Positions 56,059 to 64,000 of a DNA stretch of 64,000 nt are shown here, piece by piece. The DNA is from Anaspis maculata (taxonomy: Eukaryota; Arthropoda; Insecta; Coleoptera; Scraptiidae): positions 25,156,377-25,220,376 of the forward strand of contig OX421968.1 in NCBI GenBank assembly GCA_949128115.1, in the 5' to 3' direction. The number at the start of each line of letters is the position of its first letter. Position 1 is the first letter of the stretch. The translations under genes and the position numbers were made by a program. The notes under the pieces were generated by a model. That model saw only the letters and a list, made by a program, of their open reading frames with translations. It was not told where the DNA came from and ran no database searches.

Positions 56059-56254
56059 TTTTCAACAAATTTTCTACTGCACCCTGTATGAAGTGTCTGC
56101 ATGATTTGCGCAGATGGCTCCACATCTAGATTGGTCGAGGGTGGTCTCGGCAACAGGCATGCAAAGTGACAATGCTTGGTATAAAAGTGCAAGGTACCTC
56201 TTATTTTTTTCCCTTAACGTCCGGTCTATATTACACATACCTAAATAATATATA

Positions 56255-56662
56255 CAGTGTGGTGATAAAGTCCTGATCAAAATTCGTATTTCCGTTGATG
56301 ATTTTAATGAAAAAATCCTGAAACAAGTCGACTTTGTTTTTATCCAACCCACTATACTCTATAAAAAAAAACTTTTTTTGTCGGCTGTTTTCCAGGTACG
56401 ATAACGTCATCAATTCTTTTCAAATGACAACCCCCAAATTTTTTTCATAAAATCGTTAGCTTTGGTTTTTATTCAAACAACATTGTGGAAATTTTTATGT
56501 CTTAGATAACGATTTTTTTTAATGAAATGCACACAAAATTTGAAAACGTGATATTCATTATTACCAAAATTGTTTTTACACAATTTGATTGATTTTTGAT
56601 TTTTTCTAAAATTAATCAATAACAGAGAAACGAATTTTGTGCAGGACTTTATAATCACACTG
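56255..56662. mobile_element. 408-bp mariner-like MITE
   Basis: The ends are CAGTGTGGTGATAAAGTCCTG and CAGGACTTTATAATCACACTG, inverted with two mismatches, flanked by TA on both sides (56253-56254, 56663-56664). The interior is AT-rich and non-coding. End pattern and TA target fit the Tc1/mariner superfamily. Confidence 0.88.
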
Positions 56663-56936
56663 TACAGTGTACATATTGTCGAAATCACCTTTTTAAACTA
56701 GGTGTAAGGTTTCATAAATAAATACTTTGTTATTGAATAAGATGCAAATTGAAATTGGCATTTATTAAAAAAATAAAACGCACAATAAGTATCAAGGAAT
56801 AGGTACAGTATCATTATGTCTTGGGTTAAGTGATACAATTTATTTTGATCGACTGAAAAAAAAAATTCAAAACTACCCGGGATCTGAAGACCTCATTAGG
56901 TACCGGGACTTCCCGGTCCCGGGACTGGATGCCCTA

Positions 56937-57517
56937 GTTGCGGTGCTTTTTGCAATTTGACTGCCTCTTACAAGAAAATTCTTGGTTGGGAGTTTTTGGG
57001 GACTCCCTATGTTGTAGATCATCAAAATATCAAAATTCTGATTCGCGGAAACAGCACAAATTCCACTGCACAGTTTTCGCCAAGTTTGGGGCATTTTTTG
57101 ACTGAAGAACTGGGCTATACAGGTTGATAGGGTATTGATAATGCTGATTTTCAATTAAAATTTGTTTATTCTAATATTATTATCGTAGAAACTATTTTAT
57201 TGTTAATAATTAATAGTTGCTTTCTTTGTCCTAAAACCGCAGATAAGATAAATTTCTTGACAAAAATAACTTGAACCAATGACCGGAATTTACAATTACG
57301 TCATAACATTTTAAAAAATTGTGTATTAGATGTTTTTATTGAATTACCTACCGCAAATTGGGTTGGAGAAGATGCGCTTATGAATAGAGAGGTATACCCG
57401 CATTCTCTAATCCGAAACTGATCAAGGTAAAGTTCATGTGATGGTGGACTATAACGTGTTTACGATGGGAAATACAGAATGACGCTCGTTAACTACTACT
57501 TGTTGGTGGACTGACAT
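56937..57517. other. Upstream region of serpin 2
   Basis: Between the hAT-like element and the serpin 2 promoter. No ORF of note and no repeat recognised apart from the target-site word GTTGCG. Confidence 0.4.
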
Positions 57518-57527
57518 GGGGATTTCC
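57518..57527 (+). promoter_or_regulatory. Rel/NF-kB type motif upstream of serpin 2
   Basis: GGGGATTTCC fits the GGGRNYYYCC consensus bound by Rel-family factors (Dorsal, Dif, Relish) in insect immune genes. It lies 135 bp upstream of the serpin 2 ATG, a plausible promoter-proximal place. The match is exact, but a 10-bp word can occur by chance. Confidence 0.5.
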
Positions 57528-57661
57528 AAGGTCAAATGGCGATTGCGGCTTAAGCGATACGTATAGCCACACTGCGGAGTGCGGAGCAAGTTCTTATTAC
57601 AAATGCAGTCTATAGTGAACGCTAGTGCATCAATCAAAATAAATGCCTAGTGTTGATAGTG

Positions 57662-59543
57662 ATGAAAAAGATGGCATCACACTCTTTATTAATGCTCAAG
57701 TACTTACTGGTTTGCACCGCAGGTAAATTCATCCGCGCACTTAGAATTTGTCAGAAGGATGCTGTATGTATAGTCTTGAGTGGCACGGCATTTCTTTTAT
57801 TTGTAAGTTAGTTTATGTTATGTACTTACCTTATAAAAAAAGATAAACGTCATTATGAAATAATTGTTCATAAATCAAATAACATTTCAAATAACTGTTG
57901 AAATCCTTGGCGCACCTTAGATATTCAACGTTATTTTCGAGATTTGTAAGATTTCAGTTTAATTTTTAGTTTCGGCCGCGCAGCCTTTAGCGAACACCCA
58001 AGCCCCGGATTTGACACCAGAAAATCCGGAACGAGATGCAATCGTGAGCAGATTCAATTACTTCGACCTGGAGCTCCTCAAGGTGAGTGCTTAAAAATTC
58101 TGTTTGTTTCACATGTGAAATCTATGATGTTCTAGGAATTTAGCGAATCGAACGGAAACGTATTCATATCCCCTGCGAACATTAAAACATTATTAGCTTT
58201 AATTTTGGAAGGCGCCCGTGGAAAATGCGCTGAAGAACTTGGCAATGCTCTCCGCATCGAGAACATAGACCGAAGTGAAATTCGAGAGTTTCTTTCAAGG
58301 CTGCTATTCGATTTAAGCGTAAATACCAGGTAGAATAATTAGTTTGAATGAAATCAAACTTCTCTATTTTTATAGGACAAATCCCCGAATACACTGTTGG
58401 AGACATCGAGCGCGGTTTTCGTCTCAAACAAATTTAAAATCCTGGCGGAATACCAAAGGAAAATTATGACGTTCTACAGAGCCGATGTAAAAAACGTTGA
58501 TTTTGGCGATGCCGGCGCAGCAGCCAAATATATCAATAGTTGGACGTATAATGCCACTCGAGGCATCATTCCTGAAATCGTAGGACCTGGTATGTTTCGT
58601 TGACTCGCCACCAAAACGTGTTTCATTATCTCACGAGTAGTCATGTTTCAGGAAACCTTTTCGAGGACACCACAATACTGATTTCAAACGCGCTGTTCTT
58701 CAAGGGAAAATGGAAAACGGCCTTCGATCCAGACGACACGACGACCAAATGTTTCAATTCTCAAACGCGCGGCTGCATCAACACGCCGATGATGATAGTC
58801 ACGGAAACTTTCAATTACAATCTGGACGCCAGACTCAATGCCCATGCCGTTGAATTGCCATACCAAGACGATAAATACGCAATGTTGGTGTTGCTTCCAA
58901 ATGCGGGCAATCGAATTAGCGTCTTGGTGAACGACATGCAACACGCCAGATTTAACGACATCTTATCACAGTTGAAACCCACTGAAGTCATCCTCGAATT
59001 GCCCAGGTTTGAAATTGAATACAACACGGAGCTAATTCCCTATCTGAGACAGGTAAGACTACATACTCCAATGATACCTGCAGCTCAGTCATGTGAATTT
59101 TGTCTTCACAGTTGAAGATACAAGAAGTGTTCGGTGCTAACGCCAATTTGACCGGAATCATCTCCCAAGAGAACATCAAGATTAGTAGCATCGTGCATAA
59201 AACCAAAGTCCAAGTGAACGAGCAAGGCACGCGTGCCGCTGCAGCATCCGCTGCAATTGTGATTCCTCTAATGGGATCGTCATCTTTGAGGCTTTCCGTC
59301 GATCACCCCTTCATCTTTTTTATATACCACAGGGAGTCGCGCAATATTATTTTCGAAGGTATTTTAATGGAACCACAAGACGTTGGCATCAGTCAACCTT
59401 CTCTACCATCACCGCCAAAGTCACTTTCAACGCCCGCAAAGACTGAGCCTATCAGAACAACGCAGCAAAGAGTCGGTGGTGTTCCCCACGTCTATCAACC
59501 AAACTCGTACTCATATAAGCGCCCAAGCTTACAGCGTACATGA
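57662..59543 (+). CDS. Serpin 2 (secreted serine-protease inhibitor), six exons
   Basis: Exons: 57662-57722, 57970-58082, 58136-58318, 58376-58589, 58652-59052, 59112-59543; GT..AG borders and phases give ~467 residues. The start MKKMASHSLLMLKYLLVCTA is a signal peptide. Hallmarks: NVFISPANIKTLLALILEG, YINSWTYNATRGIIPEIVGP, NALFFKGKW, and VDHPFIFFI near 387-395. The hinge EQGTRAAAASA is canonical for inhibitors; counting from P17 Glu361, P1-P1' is Leu377-Met378, suggesting a chymotrypsin- or elastase-like target. A ~65-residue Pro/Ser/Thr-rich tail follows the serpin core (PSLPSPPKSLSTPAKTEP..). In exon 3 the donor at 58319 (GTAAAT) keeps the frame; the GTAGAA 12 bases later would not. It is a paralogue of serpin 1, 6.8 kb upstream on the same strand. 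Insect relatives control melanisation and Toll proteases. Confidence 0.95.
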
Positions 59544-59654
59544 AAGACTTGATTTTTATCTGCGTATGCTCTTCTGAAGTTTGGCTGTACCTACTTTATC
59601 AGTGTTGCGTGTTACTTTATTCTTGCAAGAGAATTTTTTATACGATCGTCTTTG

Positions 59655-59660
59655 AATAAA
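59655..59660 (+). terminator. Polyadenylation signal of serpin 2
   Basis: AATAAA 112 bases after the stop codon, followed by TTTGTTTTAATATAAAACGT. Position and context fit the gene's 3' end. Confidence 0.7.
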
Positions 59661-60400
59661 TTTGTTTTAATATAAAACGTTCCTGTATTTTTTCAGATTT
59701 TTTTTGTGGCGATTTTGTTAATGCCAGGCCAAAATATCTATTTATTGATTTGTTTATTTATTTATTTGTTTATTTATTTATTTGTTTATTGAACTACTCA
59801 AGGTCCAAAATGGCTCACCTTAAACTTTCAATGGAGTTGAAGTGGTCATACAAGTCAAAAAAAAGTTCATTAGAATCATTATCCGTTTTCGATACTCAGC
59901 TTACTATTGAAGGTACTGAAAAATCTGAAAAGTTGAGAAAGCTCCCAGTTCTGAGAAAAACGTTGAAAAATCTCCACTAAAGTCAATCTTTTTTACTTAC
60001 AGGCATGGCCCATGCGAGGAGGGAGTATAATGGGGTGTGACACCTCTATTTGAAATACATACGAGTAGACATATCTCACAATTTCAATTTTTTTAAGTTA
60101 TAATTTGACTGATCTTGGCATTTTTTAACCAATTGGTGGCGACCAACCAACCAGCGTGGCACGCTGCCGACTACGGACTGAATTTGTAGTTTGTAAGTAC
60201 CAGCTGCAACATCGTATTCAGTGTTAGATGTGGTTGAATTGTTACCCTTCCGTGTTACGACGTCGTACTGACGTTGTCACGTCACAACCTCGGATGCCGA
60301 CCCAATAGATAAAATCGGCTCAACTCGCTTTACAAACGTAGATATCACGAATTACGATTTTCGATTCACTTTACCGACATTTGTCATCGTTGGTCGATTT
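59661..60400. other. Spacer with (TTTA)n
   Basis: 59738-59790 is a (TTTA/TTTG)n run, perhaps the tail of an old retroelement. 59791-60400 shows short frames only; no gene assigned. Confidence 0.5.
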
Positions 60401-63131
60401 GGAATTAGTATATTGGAATTCAAACAAAAACGATTTTTTCACCATGTCAAGATTTCAGTTCCCTCTTCAACATATCAAAAGTCCTCAACTCTGGGACTGC
60501 TATAAATCAGTATACAGGGTGAAAGTTTATTATTTTTCTTTACTTCCTTTCTTTCTTGAAAAACTGATGACCGAAAAAAAAATCTTCAGGCTAGTTTGAT
60601 GGGCCATAGTCTTCCAATAAACGTAGGTATACAAAATATACCACCCAGCAACTGCTGTGTACCAAGTTACAGGGTGAAAACTATTTTTCTTCTTTAATTT
60701 TTTCTTCTTGGTGGAACTCAGGAACTGATCTAAAGTGCTCGCCAATTGAAATGGTCCACCCAAAAAAGTTAGTCACATTCAAAGTGACATAACTCTTGAA
60801 TGAATAAACTATTTTGAATCGTTTTATGTTTTCTGATTAGCTCACGGATTGGATTACAACATGTCATGGGCCGTTTTTGGTACAGGTGTTTCGTATCAAT
60901 TATACAGGGTGCTCAATCAGGTACTGCAAAAATTGAAAAGTTTGAACTGGTCCCATTTCACAAAAAATGGTTTTTGGTTTTTTCCAAGTGTTTTAGGAAA
61001 GATGTTGTTCCGATACCTTGAGGTTGTTTTCAAAATTTTAAGTTTATCTTCTCCAGTTACACAGTGATCCCAATAATGCAACCTTCTGGTCTGGCATTTA
61101 TATCTATTCCAATTGTTGATCGATTTTGGAAAATAAGGACTCTTGTTGAAGCTTAAGACTCAGATGAGAAGGTTCGAGGATCGGAACTGACTGGAGACAA
61201 AAATTTTGGAAAAGCGAAGGAATCAAAAGTGACCTAAATATGAAGCACCCTAGAAATCAGGTTCAGGAAAAAAACTAAATAAAAATCAACCTGCCTTCAA
61301 ACAGACTTTTATGTCCGAACATTTTGAGGTATTTTCCGACTTGAAGTGATGAAAATTGTCGATGCGGGACCCATTTTCACAAATTCACTTTTCAGAAGAT
61401 AATACCGGACCTTCCTCGACTGAAAATGCACGTAACCTAGGCTATCTTATTATTGTCGAATGTTTCCTTCACATTTAAAGAGATAGGCACCAATTCTGAT
61501 CTTCATAACCCAGGTTACGTCTATTTTTAGGTGAAAAACGTCCAGAATTTTTCGTTGGAAGCATCCATTTCTGATTTGGATTCATTGCCACAATTTTTGC
61601 CCCACACAAATGAGAAACACCTCAAAATGTTCAGAAATCATGATTTGTTTGAAGACAAGTTGTTATTTGTTTAATACCTTCCCTAAACCGGATCTCTAGC
61701 AAGTTTGACATTTGAGTCACTTTTGATTCAATCCCTTCTCCAGAATTTTCATCTGAAGTCAATTCTGATCCTCGATCTTTTTGACCTGAGCCTTCAGCTT
61801 CAACAAGAGCCCTCATTTTCCAAAATCGGCCAACAACGAATAAAGTTATTACTGCAAAATTAAAAGGTTACATTTTTGAGATCACCCTGTAATTAAAGCA
61901 GATAGGCAAAAAAAATTGAAAACGATTCGAGTTATGGTTATAATAACTCCCCTGAAACACTTGGAGAAAACCAAAAATTATTTTTTGTGAAACGGGACCA
62001 GTTCAAACTTTTCCATTTTTGCGGTACCTGATTGAGCGCCCTGTATAATTGATACGAAACACCTGTATCAAAAACGGCCCACGATATGTTGTAGTCCAAT
62101 ACGTGAGCTAATTAGAAAAACTAAAACGATTCAAAATAGTTTATTTATTCAAAAGGTATGACAGTTTGAATGTGACTGTATTTTTTGGGTGGACCATTTC
62201 AATTGGCGAGCACTTTAGATTGAAGCCGGTTCTAGCTCTTTTGCAAGCTTATAATCTCATACTGAACGTGAACGTATGAAAAGGATACATCTTTGCGACT
62301 ACTGCTTTTCAATTTACAGGGTGAAAAGTCATTTTCACGTTTCAATTTTTTTCTTGGTGAAATTGACTCACACAACAATTGCGACTGGTTCTTCTGTAAA
62401 CTTGAAGTTTCTAGTCAAACATATCAAAATAATAGATTTCTGCTACAGCTACGTTTTTTTCTAAATAAATGTTTGGGTATATTCGGGTATATTGCATCAA
62501 AAATTCAAAAAGTCTTGGAACGCAACCAAACATTAAAATTAGTCATTAAAAACGTAGCTGCAGCAGAAATGTATTATTGGAATATGTTTGACTAGAAACT
62601 TCAAGTTTACAGAAGAACCAGTCGCAATTGTTGTGTGAGCCAATTTCACCAAGGAAAAAATTGAACCGTGAAAATGGCTTTTCATCAATTGAAAAGCAGC
62701 AGATGCAGAGATGTGTTCTTTTCATATGTTCACTATGATATTATGAGCTTGTAAAGGAACTGGAACCGGCTTCAATCCAGATCAGTTCCACCAAGAAAGA
62801 AAAATTGAAGATGAAAAATAGTTTTCACCCTGTAACTTGATACGCAGCAGTTGCTGGGTGGTATATTTTTATATGTTTATTGGAATACCATGGCTCATCA
62901 AACTAGCCTAAAACCGTTTTTCTCCCGTTATCAGTTTTTCAAGAAAGAAAGGAAGTGAAGAAAAATAATAAACTTTCACCCTACTGTATCCTGATTTGCA
63001 GCAGTCTCAAAGTTGAGGACTTTTGATATGTTGAAGACGGTAGTGAAAGCTTGCCATGGTAAAAAAAATCGTTTTTGTTTGAATTAATTCCAGCAAAGCA
63101 CCTATTTTTTTCTATTTCCAATATACTAAAT
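60401..63131. mobile_element. 2.7-kb foldback element containing a second foldback
   Basis: The left arm (60401-~61470) and right arm (~61480-63131 minus the insert) are inverted copies. Edges are TTAGTATATTGGAATTC and TTTCCAATATACTAAA. Further pairs: GTATACAGGGTGAAAGTTTATTA with its complement near 62975, CCTGTATAATTGATACGAAAC with its complement, and GCACGTAACCTAGG with CCCAGGTTACGTC at the centre. ACAGGGTG words recur several times in each arm. No transposase. The right arm is split by the 62230-62780 foldback, while the left arm keeps the uninterrupted form. Confidence 0.85.
62230..62780. mobile_element. ~550-bp foldback nested in the larger palindrome
   Basis: GCCGGTTC.AG.TC.TTT.CAAGCTTATAA at the left pairs with its inverse at 62745-62780, and CAATTGCGACTGGTTCTTCTG pairs with CAGAAGAACCAGTCGCAATTG near 62615. 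Arms are ~230 bp around a ~90-bp AT-rich loop. Short frames here (62276-62595) follow the repeat and are judged non-coding. Confidence 0.8.
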
Positions 63132-63473
63132 GGCCACGCAACTAAAATGGATTTGAGTTATTACTGCGGTGAAACAAAATTGTCCTGAACTAACTTATAA
63201 ATAAATAAATAAATAAATCATTATTGCTCTGTAATTTTCAAATCTTGAGCAAGGAGCTCGACAAAATACTTTTGAACAGAAATGAAGAATTGAAACAAAT
63301 TCAAGTAAGACTCCAAATAATTCAGAACAAAAAATAAATCAATTCATAATAAGAAAAAACATTGGAATAACCCTGATTTGATCTGGCGCACATTCCTTGG
63401 AAACACCATTGCCCATTTCATGAGCTTCATTGGAGAACCACCACAGTGAAGACCTGCGCCTGCCGGCTACCAC
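63132..63473. other. Spacer with (AAAT)n
   Basis: A (AAAT)n run of ~5 units at 63199-63219. No gene. Confidence 0.45.
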
Positions 63474-64000
63474 TCACTTGTTATAAAGGCTCTTGATTGG
63501 AGACAACGGAACAAAAAACGACACAACCCTGACTGTTCTTAGGTCTGTGCTTGTCATCACAAGATCTACATCTTTCAGCAAATCCTGGAGATCGTGTCTG
63601 AAATCTCTGTATATTGAACAGTCAAACAAAAGGTGTTCTAACGTTTCCCTGCGATGCATGTTACACACAGTAGGTACATGACGTTTCCGTATCGATACTG
63701 TAAGTGAGCCCCTTGAAGTTTAATGTAGAACTTCTTAAGGTGGAAAGGAATATTTGACTCGTAAAGGTTGTAGTGATTTCCTATAGGTGAAGTTTATGTG
63801 CTTATAACGAGGGTTGCTGATAGCAAAATACCGTTCCAGTCGTCATCCCTGCATTTCCCTTCCGCCCTGGTCAGAACCGTCTTAATCTCTTCTTCAGTGA
63901 TAGTTCATAAATCCTCAGAATCGTAATGAATGTCCAAAAATTCCAAAACACTCATTACTCGGCTTATCCAGTTGAACTTTAGATAAGGTCCTGATGTTTG
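63474..64000 (-). pseudogene. LINE-F 3' fragment (ORF2 C terminus), continues beyond window
   Basis: The minus frame near the stop reads CNMHRRETLEHLLFDCSIYR and DFRHDLQDLLKDVDL, the C-x2..H....C zinc-type motif near the C terminus of LINE ORF2 proteins. Farther up, WNGILLSATLVIS and FTYRKSLQPLRVKYSFPP are recognisable but broken by stops (near 63735) and small shifts. The reverse transcriptase, if present, lies right of the window. Confidence 0.65.

Larger units (their letters stand above)
52304..56195. repeat. Outer inverted repeat enclosing nested foldbacks
   Basis: 52304-52345 plus 52607-52690 (TACCTTGCACTTTTATACCAAG, GAGACCACCCTCGACCAATC) is inverted at 56105-56195. 52690-52845 (ACGTATGTAAATCAGGATATT) is inverted at 54430-54610. 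The right arm is therefore broken in two by the 54613-56058 foldback, and the left arm by the 251-bp retroposon. It was originally one palindrome with arms of ~500 bp. Confidence 0.75.
51203..56936. mobile_element. 5.7-kb hAT-like element between the serpins, with nested elements
   Basis: The termini are TAGGGCATACAAGTCCCGGG at the left and CCCGGGACTGGATGCCCTA at the right, inverted copies with one gap. CCCGGGACC / GGGACTTCC words repeat just inside both ends. The flanks share GTTGCG (51197-51201 region and 56937-56942), with the left copy offset by one T, so the 8-bp duplication is imperfect. No hAT transposase remains. Everything inside (mariner-like pseudogene, short retroposon, foldbacks, MITE) is nested insertions or filler. 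Confidence in the ends is good; in a single element spanning all of it, moderate. Confidence 0.7.

Noticed and set aside
61631..62595. Short ORFs in the 60401-63131 palindrome
   Set aside because: They follow the inverted repeat, are not kept in the sister arm, and have no domain.

Overview
This window looks like a chromosome segment from an arthropod, most likely an insect. The evidence is AT-rich intergenic DNA, short introns with GT..AG borders, two spliced secreted serpin genes of insect type, and a dense layer of insect-style transposable elements. I cannot name the species; a hemipteran would fit the element families, but that is only a guess. The only genes that look like intact host genes are two plus-strand serpins: serpin 1 (49233-50883, five exons, about 425 aa) and serpin 2 (57662-59543, six exons, about 467 aa). 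They are tandem neighbours pushed apart by roughly 5.7 kb of nested transposons. Their reactive-centre loops differ (predicted P1 Lys versus P1 Leu), so they probably act on different serine proteases. A perfect Rel/NF-kB type motif lies about 135 bp upstream of the serpin 2 start codon.

Layout. 1-3794: minus-strand LINE with two intact ORFs (ORF2 runs off the left edge). 4343-5914: first copy of a dispersed repeat that carries a (GTCC)n tract and ~262-bp tandem units. 6485-8475: inverted-repeat element with a LINE 3' fragment in its loop. 8682-9041: broken spliced SWIM zinc-finger gene. 9868-10390: 26-bp minisatellite. 10391-11393: gag remnant of an LTR element, with a 440-bp hAT-type MITE (8-bp target duplication) inside it. 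11476-19041: a 7.6-kb hAT transposon with a perfect 8-bp target duplication. Into it have inserted a 2.4-kb foldback element, a hairpin MITE, and a rearranged LTR element encoding a gag-integrase fusion. 20179-21130: two unrecognised ORFs. 21142-23251: a 2.1-kb foldback. 23462-23535: a cluster of nuclear-receptor type half-sites. 23680-26640: an R2-like LINE remnant split by the second copy of the GTCC repeat. 26815-28111: a 1.3-kb mosaic GT/GTGC microsatellite. 30727-37880: an I-clade-like LINE interrupted by a second LINE and by a ~1.1-kb insertion. 38233-38529: hAT fragment. 40500-43467: spliced but damaged integrase/DDE gene, interrupted near its C terminus by a 1.4-kb hAT element. 43523-43950: 20-bp palindromic satellite between two identical hairpins. 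45440-47009: LINE 3' half. 47040-47367: piggyBac-like N-terminal exon. 49233-59660: the serpin pair with nested elements between them. 60401-63131: 2.7-kb palindrome with a second palindrome inside it. 63474-64000: another LINE 3' fragment.

The outstanding features are the number of large palindromic (foldback) elements and the depth of nesting, which can be resolved from target duplications and from coding frames that resume across insertions. No tRNA, rRNA or CRISPR array was recognised. Family assignments rest on motif recognition by eye; no database search was possible.
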